64,000 nucleotides of DNA from contig CAUPIJ010000001.1 of assembly GCA_963511305.1 (NCBI GenBank), positions 1-64,000 of the forward strand. The letters are read 5' to 3'. The position numbers and the translations under genes are program-made. Below are positions 7,889 through 16,533 of this stretch, piece by piece. The DNA comes from Propionimicrobium sp963511305. GTDB lineage: Bacteria; Actinomycetota; Actinomycetes; Propionibacteriales; Propionibacteriaceae. The notes under the pieces are model-generated. The model was not told the origin of the DNA. It did not search any database and saw only the letters and a program-made list of their open reading frames with translations. The stretch's first letter is position 1, and every line of letters begins with the position of its first letter.

Positions 7889-9458
7889 ATGAAATCGAGA
7901 GTCATTAAAACGTTGAGCGCATCGGCTGTTATCGCGCTCGCTACTACCTTGCTGGGGGGGGGGAGTAGCTAGCGCGGCTCCTCCGCCGGCCACTGACAAC
8001 GGCTGGACTATTAACGTCCGCTGGAAGTACAGCGACTCAGACCCGCACTGGAGCTTCGAACCTTCGCGGATGGGGCAGACCGCTAACATTCTGCTTTACT
8101 GCCCGGTGTACGGAAAGCCTGAGGGTGGCGGCGCCGAGCAGCAAATCGGCAACAGGTGGCCTGCTTTGCAGCTCACCTACGGAACGAAAACCAGTCATAG
8201 AATAGACGTACCTTCAACTGTCACCACCCGGGACGGCAAGACGTACACGGATGTCTATCTTGGCCAGTGCAACTTTTATGGCTATGACGCCGAGGGTTTC
8301 GCCCGCGATCTCGCTTATTCGGGCGGTTATGTTTCTGGCAGCGGAGTAGAAGATATTGTCGTTTACCAGCAGGCCAACACCGATTTTAAGTTTGCTCTGA
8401 CCGAGGGCAAGATCCACCCGGACGATCGTGGCGCTACCGCTGGACAGACTAATATCCCGATCACCATCGCCCTGGATCGTACTTATAATGGCCAGACCGC
8501 TCCCCACACTCTTAGGAACGGGGCCCCGGCAGCGAATACCTATAACTTCGCCGACGGTGCGGTGCATCACCCCAGCGCTGAATTACTTCCGAGCCGTGAA
8601 GAAAGTAACATTACCAGAGCATTCACTGGCAACGACCTTGAGCTCTACAGCACTTACACCGGCAAGTACAAGAGCTACCAGATGACCGCTAAGTTCGATA
8701 ACGGTCAGACGAAGACCGACGACGGCCGCTACGAGATCCAGAGCGTCACAGGTGACGAGATGACCGGTTGGACCGTGAACGTTAAGTCGAACGTCAAGGA
8801 GCGCACTCCTGAAGCTCCTACCGTTACTGCATCCACCGAGGTAGGCGTGCTGGGCACGGTTAATATTCCGGCCGAGGCTGATCCCGCCAACCCGGTCTGG
8901 AAGTACGAGCAGGTTAAGGTGAACAAGGCCGGCCAGGAGGATCCGAATGGCACCTTCGTTAAGGTGACTGCCTCCCTGGTTGACCCTGTGCTGAACTACA
9001 TCCCGGAGGGCACCACCACTGAGTGGACGCTGAACGTTTCGCCGAAGTCGGCCACCCTGACCCCGGCAAAGCCCATCGCACAGGCGCCGAACTGGAACGA
9101 CACCAGGACGCCAGCCGACACCTCGGTGACCATTCCGCTCAACGGCGGCAAGGTGCAGCCCGGCACCACCGTGACCACCACCGGCCCCGGCACCGCAACG
9201 CTGAACCCGGATGGTTCCATCACGGTTAAGCCCAATGCGGGCGCTAAAGCCGGCGACGTCATCAAGGTCGTCGTGCTTGACCCCAGCGGAAACGTGATTG
9301 ACGAGATCACCGTCACCCTGGATCCTGTGAAGGTCAAGAAGGTCAAGAAGACCAAGAAGAGTCTACCGCAGACCGGAATGAACGGCGGCATCGGCGTTCT
9401 CTCCATCGCTGCCCTTGGCGTAGCTGGTCTGGCAGTTGCAAGGCGACGCAAGGCCTAG
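7889..9458 (+). CDS. LPQTG-anchored surface protein, frameshifted (OFF) at a G10 tract
   Basis: Translation should start at ATG 7889 behind a strong AGAGGAGGAG site. The first codons give a signal peptide (MKSRVIKTLSASAVIALATT) leading into ten consecutive G (7954-7963). With ten G the frame closes at TAG 7970-7972 after 27 codons. With nine (or twelve) G it would read through as GGGVASA, completing the signal peptide with cleavage at ASA|A. It would then continue in the long frame seen from 8070, giving about 522 residues. The mature part has an Ig-like segment near 8810-8900, a Rib/YPDG-like segment (PDGSITVKP), a Lys-rich tract, LPQTG, a membrane segment and an RRRKA tail. A downstream ATG at 8070 would lack any signal peptide. 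This is either a phase-variable gene caught OFF or a homopolymer sequencing error. Confidence 0.8.
7954..7963 (+). repeat. G10 homopolymer tract in a signal-peptide coding region
   Basis: Ten consecutive G, the longest G or C run I noticed in the window. It lies at codons 22-25 of a surface protein gene and sets its reading frame: 9 or 12 G is in frame, 10 is out of frame. This is a typical substrate for slipped-strand mispairing. Confidence 0.9.
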
Positions 9459-9484
9459 CATCAGCAGCTAGCACATAACAAAAT

Positions 9485-9527
9485 GATCCTTGGCAGAGCC
9501 AATATGGTTCTGCCAAGGATCTTTATT
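9485..9527. terminator. Bidirectional rho-independent terminator
   Basis: A 16-bp stem (9485-9500 with 9506-9521, one G-T pair), a 5-base loop AATAT, then TTTATTT on the plus strand and T-rich sequence on the minus strand. It separates the convergent surface protein and glycosyltransferase genes. Confidence 0.9.
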
Positions 9528-9562
9528 TGCCCGAAAACTACTCGGTGAAATCCTCTGGTGCT

Positions 9563-10717
9563 CTAAAGGCCGCCGGCTAGGTTATTTACCCCGTGCAGGC
9601 CGACGGCCTGCTGGTAGAACTCCACTAGCTTATCGGTGGCGCCGCGCCAGGAGTGCTTTAGCGCCTCCTCGCGGGCCAGCTTGGACATCTGCGAGCGTGC
9701 CTGCTCATCGTCAATCAAGCGCGTGATCAGGTCGACGTAGGCCTCGGTTTTTTGTTCTCCTGTCGGAGGCACCAGATAGCCGGTCACACCGTCGTCGATC
9801 AGGTCGGGAATGCCACCAGCGTCCGCACCGATCACCGGCACGCCCGAGGCCATCGACTCCAAGCCGGCGAAACCAAGGGTCTCGGTGGTTGACGGGAACA
9901 GAAAGACGTCGGCGCTGGCGTAGGCCGCGGCTAGCTCGTGGCCGCGCAGATAGCCGGTGAAGACGGTCTTTGTGCCGCTGAACATCGACTTCAGCCTGTT
10001 GCTGGCTGGCCCGGAACCTACGAATGCGAAGCGCACGTTCGGCAACCGGTGGACCACAGGCAGCAGATCTTCCAGGTTCTTTTCGTTAGAGAGCCTGCCT
10101 GCGTATATCGCCAGAGGCGCATCGGGGTGGCCGTCGGTTAGCCGCTTGCGCATCTTCTTGCTGGCGGCTTCGGGCGTGTAGGTCTTGGTGTCCACGCCCT
10201 TAGGCCAAAGATGAACGTTATTAACACCGGCGTCCTCTGCCTTCTCGACCATCTGCGGTGAGGTACAAAGATTCACCTCAGCCTTGTTGTGCAGGAAACG
10301 CGTCCAGCGGGTAGCCGTGCTGGTAAGCAGATTCAGGTTCAGCTTCTCCGTGTAGCTGCTCAGCTGCGTGTGGTAGCTAGCAAGCAGGGGAATATCGCGG
10401 CGCTTTGCCGAGAGCACGCCATAGGCAGCAAGGGCGGCCGGGTTTACGGCGTGTACGATGTCCGGGCGAAACTTAACCATCTTGCGGGCGATGTTTGAGG
10501 TCGGCAGCCCCACCTTGATCTCGGGATACCAGGGCCGTAGAGAAACAGACCTAACCCTGGCCACCCTGAAACCCGCGTAGGACGGCGGGGGAGAGCCGGG
10601 TGCGAAAACTATCGCCTCGTGCCCGAGCTCCGCCAACTCATCTAGTGTCCTGACAACTCTAGTAACTACACCGTCGATCTTCGGCAGAAAAACCTCGGTG
10701 AATATGGCTATACGCAT
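9563..10717 (-). CDS. sqdX: SQD2-like sulfoquinovosyltransferase (GT4 glycosyltransferase)
   Basis: A 384-residue GT4 enzyme predicted to move sulfoquinovose from UDP-sulfoquinovose to diacylglycerol or a related acceptor at the inner face of the membrane. The N-terminal lobe begins MRIAIFTEVFLPKIDGVV. The donor lobe carries LWPKGVDTKTYTP, YAGRLSNEKNLEDLLP, VFTGYLRGHELAAAYASADV and the E-x7-E type site in TETLGFAGLESMASG. These blocks resemble plant SQD2 and cyanobacterial SqdX closely; the general family also includes actinobacterial mannosyltransferases such as MgtA. ATG 10717 is chosen because it overlaps the TAA of the upstream SQD1-like gene (TAATG), which implies translational coupling. 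The synthase partner is the strongest argument for the sulfoquinovosyl assignment. Alternative: a general glycolipid mannosyltransferase. Confidence 0.72.
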   Translation of the reverse strand: MRIAIFTEVFLPKIDGVVTRVVRTLDELAELGHEAIVFAPGSPPPSYAGFRVARVRSVSLRPWYPEIKVGLPTSNIARKMVKFRPDIVHAVNPAALAAYGVLSAKRRDIPLLASYHTQLSSYTEKLNLNLLTSTATRWTRFLHNKAEVNLCTSPQMVEKAEDAGVNNVHLWPKGVDTKTYTPEAASKKMRKRLTDGHPDAPLAIYAGRLSNEKNLEDLLPVVHRLPNVRFAFVGSGPASNRLKSMFSGTKTVFTGYLRGHELAAAYASADVFLFPSTTETLGFAGLESMASGVPVIGADAGGIPDLIDDGVTGYLVPPTGEQKTEAYVDLITRLIDDEQARSQMSKLAREEALKHSWRGATDKLVEFYQQAVGLHGVNNLAGGL

Positions 10718-11937
10718 TATTCGTACTTGTCTGGAACGCCAGCTTTCTGATTCTTCGTCCACAGCGAGCGAGCCGGGATCTTGCTCAGGTCGGCCCGATC
10801 CTTGTACTTCATGGCGATCTCGTTGACCTCCATCAACAGCCCATCGGAAAGTGTGGTTGGGTTGAGACCGAGGCTGAGGAAGTTGTCGTTCTTGACGTGC
10901 AGCTCGTTCTCCTGAGCCTCATTACGCGGGTCGGGAACGTTGGCGATCTCGGCACCAGTCAGTTTAGAAACTAGAGCGGCCAGGTCGCGAACGCGGTGGG
11001 TCTCGGTCATCTGGTTAAAGATCTTGACTCGATCGCCGCTAGCCGGCGGGTTATTCAGCGCAATTTCGATGCAGCGGACGCTGTCCTGAATGTGAATGAA
11101 AGCCCTGGTCTGGCCGCCAGTGCCGTGTACAGTCAGCGGGTAGCCAACCGCGGCCTGCATCAGGAAACGGTTCAAAACAGTGCCGTAGTCGCCGTCGTAA
11201 TCAAAGCGGTTGATCAGGCGCTCGTCGAGCTGGGTTTCTTCGGTGTGCGTGCCCCAGATGATGCCCTGGTGAAGATCGGTTATGCGTAGCGAATCATTCT
11301 TCGCGTAATAGGCAAACAGCGTCTGATCCAGCACCTTCGTCATGTGGTAGATCGACCCCGGATTGGTGGGATAGAGGATCTGGGTCTCGATGGCGTGCGG
11401 CTCCACCTGGTTGCCGTGCTCGTCCTCGTCGCTCATCACCTGAATGTCCAGGTAGCCCTCGGGGATCTTCATGCCGGCGGTGCCGTAGCCGTAGACGCCC
11501 ATGGTGCCCAGGTGAACCAGGTGAATATCCAGACCAGATTCGACGATCGCGCACAGCGTGTTGCTGGTGGCATTGGTGTTGTTGTCGATGGTGTAGCGCT
11601 TCTGCTTGCTGCCCTTCATCGAATAAGGGGCGGCACGCTGCTCAGCGAAGTGAACGATGGCGTCGGGCTGCTTCTCGATGATCAGCGCCAAGAAACGCTC
11701 GTACTCCTCGGCGACGTTGAGCGTGACCACGTCGATGTCGTTGCCGGTCAGCTCTTTCCAGGCATTCTTGCGCTCAACCATCGAGCGGATCGGAGTGAGA
11801 GATTGAACACCCAGCTCTTCATCGATCACGCGGCGAGAAAAGTTATCAACGATCGTGATTTCGTGGCCACGTGCTGAAAGATGCAGCGCTGCGGGCCAGC
11901 CGCAAAAGCCGTCACCGCCGAGAACGAAGATCTTCAT
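10717..11937 (-). CDS. sqdB: UDP-sulfoquinovose synthase (SQD1/SqdB-like)
   Basis: A 406-residue extended SDR enzyme that should convert UDP-glucose plus sulfite to UDP-sulfoquinovose using bound NAD. The Rossmann motif GGDGFCG is at residues 7-13. The family-specific blocks RRVIDEELGVQSLTPI, HFAEQRAAPYSM (96-107), LGTMG (143-147), YHMTK (Tyr197, Lys201) and FNQMTE all parallel Arabidopsis SQD1. Thr145, Tyr197 and Lys201 would form the catalytic triad. As I recall, plant SQD1 has Glu after TMG, whereas here it is Val148, so sulfite handling may differ. The archaeal homologue Agl3 serves an N-glycan, so the product could decorate a lipid or a glycan. ATG 11937 is preferred, with AGGAG ten bases upstream; a TTG at 11946 overlaps that site. 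Confidence 0.85.
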   Translation of the reverse strand: MKIFVLGGDGFCGWPAALHLSARGHEITIVDNFSRRVIDEELGVQSLTPIRSMVERKNAWKELTGNDIDVVTLNVAEEYERFLALIIEKQPDAIVHFAEQRAAPYSMKGSKQKRYTIDNNTNATSNTLCAIVESGLDIHLVHLGTMGVYGYGTAGMKIPEGYLDIQVMSDEDEHGNQVEPHAIETQILYPTNPGSIYHMTKVLDQTLFAYYAKNDSLRITDLHQGIIWGTHTEETQLDERLINRFDYDGDYGTVLNRFLMQAAVGYPLTVHGTGGQTRAFIHIQDSVRCIEIALNNPPASGDRVKIFNQMTETHRVRDLAALVSKLTGAEIANVPDPRNEAQENELHVKNDNFLSLGLNPTTLSDGLLMEVNEIAMKYKDRADLSKIPARSLWTKNQKAGVPDKYE

Positions 11938-11975
11938 CGTGTCCAAACTCCTATCTGGAAATCTTTTTAGTAACC

Positions 11976-12932
11976 CTATCCGGTATCGGTTGTCGAATCG
12001 CCTTCGGGGCTCTCGGGATCGTCTTCGTTAAACGAAGATTCATCTTTCGTTACCCGACGCAAGAAGTCCTCGATCTCAGCACCGATCTGGTCGGCAGTCG
12101 GCAGATCGTCGCCAGACTCGGTGAGCGTACGCTTGGCCACAAATTCGTCGTAGCGACGCTCGAGCTGCTCGATCACGCCCTTGAGTTCCTCAGAACCCTC
12201 AACCTGGGAGTCGATCGCGGCATGAGTGGTTTCCGAAATCTTCGGCAGCTCACCGATGGGCAAATCGACCGCCTTCAGCTTGCGCAGCCCCTCGATCAGG
12301 GCCAGCGGGCCATCAACGAATTCCAGATCAGCAAGATAATGCGGAACGTGAGCAACCAGACCAAGCACATCCTGGGCGGCCTCGCCCAGCCGCACGGCGA
12401 GCATGGCACTAAACGACGACTGCATCTGAAACGATGCCGGCAGCTTGTCCAAATCCGAAATCAGGCCTGGACGCGACGCATACGCGTTCACGAAAGTTGG
12501 CCTCGTGTGCGGGGTAGGGGCCGGGATCGCCTGCAGGAAGACGGTTTTTGTGATGCCCAGCTGCTCGTTCAGGGCCTCGATGCTAGAGGCCATCCGCTCC
12601 CAGCGCAGTGACGGCTCTGGGCCTGAGAGAAGCAGGAACGGCATGCCCTGCTCGTCGGTAACCTCGTGAAGCACGATCTCAGGAGTCTGGTATTCGGTGA
12701 AATGATCGAACTCGAAAACAATGCCTGGCCGATTATCCGTGTAATCGTGCAGCTGATCGAAATCGAACTTGCCCAACTCGTGGTTGGGCAGCGAGTTCAG
12801 AATGTGGTTGTTCAGCAAGCGCTGAGTGTGTCCGGTATCTCCGAAAGCGTTCAGCGTGACGACAAGTGTGTTTAGGCGCTCATCCGCAGCCAAATCGGCC
12901 TGGTCGATGTGACTGGCAAATTCGAACAACAT
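11976..12932 (-). CDS. PAC2 family protein
   Basis: A 318-residue member of the PAC2 (proteasome assembly chaperone 2-like) family, common in Actinobacteria and of uncertain function. Family features are the N-terminal LVVTLNAFGDTGHTQ block, a middle LLLSGPEPSLRWERM segment matching the GxEPxxxW motif, PHTRPTFVNAYAS, and HVPHYL. The C-terminal third is acidic and helical. ATG 12932 has AGGAGG five bases upstream; the GTG two codons earlier lies inside that site. A second, clearly related PAC2 protein sits at 49006-49893, sharing GPEPxxRW, PHxRPxxVNAY and VPHY. The gene is 38 bases upstream of the SQD1-like gene and probably co-transcribed, but no functional link is evident. Confidence 0.8.
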   Translation of the reverse strand: MLFEFASHIDQADLAADERLNTLVVTLNAFGDTGHTQRLLNNHILNSLPNHELGKFDFDQLHDYTDNRPGIVFEFDHFTEYQTPEIVLHEVTDEQGMPFLLLSGPEPSLRWERMASSIEALNEQLGITKTVFLQAIPAPTPHTRPTFVNAYASRPGLISDLDKLPASFQMQSSFSAMLAVRLGEAAQDVLGLVAHVPHYLADLEFVDGPLALIEGLRKLKAVDLPIGELPKISETTHAAIDSQVEGSEELKGVIEQLERRYDEFVAKRTLTESGDDLPTADQIGAEIEDFLRRVTKDESSFNEDDPESPEGDSTTDTG

Positions 12933-12992
12933 GGGCACCTCCTAGTAGACGCTTATTACAACGCCTAACGCGGGTTAACTATTCCGAAATGC

Positions 12993-13529
12993 CTATTCAA
13001 GTAATCCTAGATCGTCTCGAACGTCCGCTTTCAGTTCTTCGGCTAAATCGCCCCTGATCACGCTCAAGCTACCATTCGGTTCGAGCAGGATGAAGCGCAC
13101 GTGGGAGAGATCGTGGACGCCCTTCTCGCGAAGGTTAGAGCGCAACTGGCTTCGGGTGATGTGGTACTTGCGCAGGGTCTCATCAACCGGAGCCCCATCG
13201 GCATAAATGATCTCCGCGCGAGGAGCCCGCTTCTTGAAGCCAAGCAGGCGCCTGACGCCGAAGATGCTCTCCAAGATGATCACCAGAGTAAGCGCCACCA
13301 TCCAGCCGAATAGGGTAGGGGTGTTGCCGAGCATCGCGCGGGCGGAGATCGAGCCCAGGACCAGAGTCACAACCAGGCCACTGCTGCGCCGGTTCGCGTA
13401 CATTCGCTGTCCGAGCGTGTAGAGCAAGACGGTGATCGCCAGATAGATGACGATGGTGGCCAACGCAACGCCCAAGAGCTGAGCGGGCGAGATGCCGATT
13501 TGATGCCAGAACTGCTGCCAGAAATTCAT
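12993..13529 (-). CDS. DUF421 (YetF-like) membrane protein
   Basis: A 178-residue protein with three predicted transmembrane helices in the first 90 residues (segments around 16-40, 48-65 and 71-92). A cytosolic DUF421 domain follows, with RAEIIYADGAPVDETLRKY and a FILLEPNGSLSVI strand-turn-strand motif that are diagnostic of the YetF family. Function is not established; some members are linked to spore coat or membrane stress. It starts ten bases downstream of the M23 peptidase stop codon and is likely in the same operon. Confidence 0.82.
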   Translation of the reverse strand: MNFWQQFWHQIGISPAQLLGVALATIVIYLAITVLLYTLGQRMYANRRSSGLVVTLVLGSISARAMLGNTPTLFGWMVALTLVIILESIFGVRRLLGFKKRAPRAEIIYADGAPVDETLRKYHITRSQLRSNLREKGVHDLSHVRFILLEPNGSLSVIRGDLAEELKADVRDDLGLLE

Positions 13530-13539
13530 GCCTAATAGC

Positions 13540-14856
13540 TTAGAACAGAGTCATCGGATCTATTATCTGGCCGTTCTCCCAGGTCGAGAAGTGCAGGTGA
13601 CAGCCGGTTGACCAGCCGGTTGTGCCTACCGTTCCCACCAGATGGCCGGCATTGATGGTCTGGCCAGCCTGAACGGCGATGCCGGACATGTGATTGTAGG
13701 CGGCCTTGTACTTGCCGGAATCGACAACCACCCGGTTGCCCCAGCCGTTCTCGTAGCGGGCGCTAACCACCACGCCCGTCCAGGCGGCCTTGATGGGAGC
13801 GCCGCAGGGAGCACCGATGTCAGTGCCGTCGTGCAGCTCGGAGTAGCCGCCAATCGGGTTTATGCGGTAGCCAAACGGCGAAGTCGTCGGGCCGGACGCC
13901 GGCCAGACGCCCTGGCCCCTGCCGGTCGGCAGGCCGGAAATCCCGCTCAGATCGACGCTGCCACCATCGAACAGCATCGCAGAACGATCCTTGATTAGAG
14001 AGTCATTGAGCTTGGCGAGCAGTTCGCGCTGCTCGGGGGAGAGCTTGAGCAACACCTCTTCGGCCTGCTTGACCTTAGCGTCGTACTGCTGCTTCAGAGC
14101 CTCTTGCTTGGCCACCTCGTTGGCGGCCTGATCTGCCAGCTGTTTCTTGACCGTCTTCAGATCGTTAAGCCGATCGCGCTCGGACAGCGCCCTGCGAAGT
14201 TGCTCGTAGCTGATGTCAGCGGCGTTGCGCATCGTCGCGATATCCGAGAGGAATTCAGACGTCTCCTCGCTCCGGAAAATAACGCCGGCGGCCGCAGCGG
14301 TCTGATGGTGTTGCTGCTGCGCCATGGCCATCATGCTGATGGTTGAGCTGGTCTCGTCGACTCGCTTCTGTTGATCAGCCAGCTGGGAGTCGGAATCGGC
14401 GAGCTGCTTCTCTGCCTCTTCCTGCTCCTTCTTTGAGCGTTCGAGGTTCTGGTTGAGCCGAAGGGCGGTGGCCTGGATCTCGCGGATCTCGTTTAGCGAG
14501 TCGATGACGGCCTTATCAGTTGTGATCGAAGCCGCGTCCTCCAGTGTCACCTTGCCCCAGCCGTCTACCGGCTTGACGTCGGCTGAACCAGATGCGAAGC
14601 CGGCTTTTTCCTGGCTTTCGGCCTTGGTGGTTTTGGTCGTTGGCTTCGGGTTTTGGTTAGCGGGGTTGTTCTGGGAATTATTCGGCTGCTGTGCGGTCTT
14701 GCTAGCTGCGGGAGCAAGGCTCTCGGCCGGGGTCTGGACGGCAGAGGACTCGGCTGCTGGCTCGGTCTGCTCATCAGCAAATGCGGTCGCGCCGATGCCG
14801 CTCAACGAAAGCGAAAAAATTGCAGCGACAGATAAAAATCTGGTTCCCAGAGCCAT
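13540..14856 (-). CDS. Secreted M23 (LytM) family peptidase with coiled coil
   Basis: A 438-residue exported protein. A signal peptide ends at TAFA (about residue 28). It is followed by an Ala/Pro/Gln-rich linker and a long coiled coil (about 110-290, rich in Glu, Lys, Gln), and then a C-terminal LytM domain. The domain keeps the zinc ligands HDGTD (His and Asp) and HLHF (second His, residue 422) and the substrate His in NHMSG. The arrangement resembles EnvC or the actinobacterial M23 hydrolases that cut or regulate cell-wall peptide bonds at division. Because all metal ligands are present, catalytic activity is likely. It heads the minus-strand run ending with the sulfoquinovose genes. Confidence 0.83.
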   Translation of the reverse strand: MALGTRFLSVAAIFSLSLSGIGATAFADEQTEPAAESSAVQTPAESLAPAASKTAQQPNNSQNNPANQNPKPTTKTTKAESQEKAGFASGSADVKPVDGWGKVTLEDAASITTDKAVIDSLNEIREIQATALRLNQNLERSKKEQEEAEKQLADSDSQLADQQKRVDETSSTISMMAMAQQQHHQTAAAAGVIFRSEETSEFLSDIATMRNAADISYEQLRRALSERDRLNDLKTVKKQLADQAANEVAKQEALKQQYDAKVKQAEEVLLKLSPEQRELLAKLNDSLIKDRSAMLFDGGSVDLSGISGLPTGRGQGVWPASGPTTSPFGYRINPIGGYSELHDGTDIGAPCGAPIKAAWTGVVVSARYENGWGNRVVVDSGKYKAAYNHMSGIAVQAGQTINAGHLVGTVGTTGWSTGCHLHFSTWENGQIIDPMTLF

Positions 14857-15007
14857 GTGCCCAGTATAGGGGGATCTGGCAAAAACAATGGTAAAACTAC
14901 TTGTGTACCCTTCAAACCTAAGACTGTCGATCTCGATTGACTAGGCCACACCATGCGGGTTAGCATTTTTCGCTGGTTAGCCGATCGCAATCTTTTAGGA
15001 GATTCAA

Positions 15008-16522
15008 ATGGACTCGAACGAGCAGCTGTCAACCAAGAAGATCGGCTTCGACCGCGAAAAGTACATTCGCCTGCAGACCGAGAAGATTCTGAAGCGAAGG
15101 GCCAAGTTCGGCGGCAAGCTGTATCTCGAGTTCGGCGGCAAACTCTTCGACGACATGCATGCATCCCGAGTGCTGCCTGGCTTCACCCCAGACAACAAGA
15201 TCAAGATGCTCGAGCAGGTGGCAGATGACGTCGAAATCGTCATCGTGATCAGCGCCAACGATCTGGGTAACAACAAGGTTCGCGCCGACTTCGGCATCTC
15301 ATACGAAGACGACGTTCTTCGCCTGATCGACTCCTTCCGTGAGAAGGGGCTGTATGTCGGCAGCGTCGTGATTAGCCACATCACTCCCGAAAACCGCGAC
15401 GCCAAGACCTTCAAGCGTAAGCTGGAGCGGGCGGGTATGAAGGTCTATCGCCACTTCCTAATCAAGGGTTACCCGTCGAACGTGGAGAAAATCGTCAGCG
15501 AAGAGGGCTACGGGAAGAACGAGTATATCGAGACCACCAGGAACCTGGTGGTAGTTACCGCGCCGGGTCCAGGCAGCGGCAAGATGGCCACCTGCCTTTC
15601 GCAGATCTACCACGACTTCAAACGCGGCATCACTTCGGGTTATGCGAAGTTCGAAACCTTCCCGATCTGGAATCTGCCGCTCAACCACCCGGTGAACATG
15701 GCATACGAGGCCGCGACCGCAGACCTCGACGACGTCAACATGATCGACCCGTTCCACCTGGCTGCATACGGCGACCAGGTGGTCAACTACAACCGAGACG
15801 TCGAAATCTTCCCGGTGCTGAACAGGCTTTTCGAAAAGATCCTCGGCTCTTCGCCGTACAAGTCGCCCACCGACATGGGTGTAAACATGGTCGGCTACTG
15901 CATCAGCGACGACGAGGTCTGCCAGGAGGCGGCAAAACAAGAGATCATCCGTCGCTATTATAAGGCACTGGTGCAGGAGCGCCAGGAGCTATCTGGTTCA
16001 GAGCAGTCGGACAAGATCGCGCTGCTGATGTCATCGCTGGGCTTGAAGCGAGAGAACCGGCCTGTTGTCACGCCTGCGCTCGAAATGCAGAAGCGCACCA
16101 AGGGTCCTTCCTCTGCGATCCAGCTGCCTGACGGCAAGATCATCACTGGCAAGACATCTGAGCTGCTTGGCTGCTGCTCCGCGATGCTACTGGATTCCTT
16201 GAAATATCTCGCGGGCATCGACGACGACGTAAAACTACTAGCCAGCGAGAACATCGAGCCGATCCAGATGCTAAAGACGCAGCATCTCGGCTCCAAGAAT
16301 CCAAGACTGCACACAGACGAGGTTCTGATAGCATTGGCGGTTAGCGCCAATCGCGACGAAAATGCGCGGCGGGCGCTCGAACAGCTCTCGGGGCTGAAGG
16401 ACGCGGACGCGCACTCAACTGTTATTCTCGGCAGCGTGGACACAAACATCCTGCGCAACCTTGGGGTGCAGGTTACCTGCGAGCCCGTCTACCAGAACAA
16501 GTCGTTATATAAACGTCGTTAG
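15008..16522 (+). CDS. DUF1846 domain-containing protein
   Basis: A 504-residue cytosolic protein matching the DUF1846 family along its whole length. Typical blocks are FDREKYIRLQTEKI near the start, GGKLYLEFGGKLFDD, and VTAPGPGSGKMATCLSQ, a phosphate-loop-like turn near residue 185. Also present are FPIWNLPLNHPVN and PTDMGVNMVGYCI. Structures of the family exist but the reaction is unknown; a nucleotide- or phosphate-dependent enzyme has been suggested from fold. It has a clear TAGGAG site before ATG 15008. An MFS transporter starts eleven bases after its stop, so the two are probably co-expressed, which hints at a small-molecule substrate. Confidence 0.85.
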   Translation: MDSNEQLSTKKIGFDREKYIRLQTEKILKRRAKFGGKLYLEFGGKLFDDMHASRVLPGFTPDNKIKMLEQVADDVEIVIVISANDLGNNKVRADFGISYEDDVLRLIDSFREKGLYVGSVVISHITPENRDAKTFKRKLERAGMKVYRHFLIKGYPSNVEKIVSEEGYGKNEYIETTRNLVVVTAPGPGSGKMATCLSQIYHDFKRGITSGYAKFETFPIWNLPLNHPVNMAYEAATADLDDVNMIDPFHLAAYGDQVVNYNRDVEIFPVLNRLFEKILGSSPYKSPTDMGVNMVGYCISDDEVCQEAAKQEIIRRYYKALVQERQELSGSEQSDKIALLMSSLGLKRENRPVVTPALEMQKRTKGPSSAIQLPDGKIITGKTSELLGCCSAMLLDSLKYLAGIDDDVKLLASENIEPIQMLKTQHLGSKNPRLHTDEVLIALAVSANRDENARRALEQLSGLKDADAHSTVILGSVDTNILRNLGVQVTCEPVYQNKSLYKRR

Positions 16523-16533
16523 CTAGGAGAAAT

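Noticed and set aside
8070..9458. A separate cytosolic protein starting at ATG 8070
   Set aside because: It would be a wall-anchored protein without a signal peptide. The in-phase codons upstream extend back to the G10 tract and the real signal peptide at 7889.
11871..12611. 246-codon plus-strand frame across the SQD1-PAC2 junction
   Set aside because: It runs antisense through two supported genes, has no ribosome site and no recognisable family.
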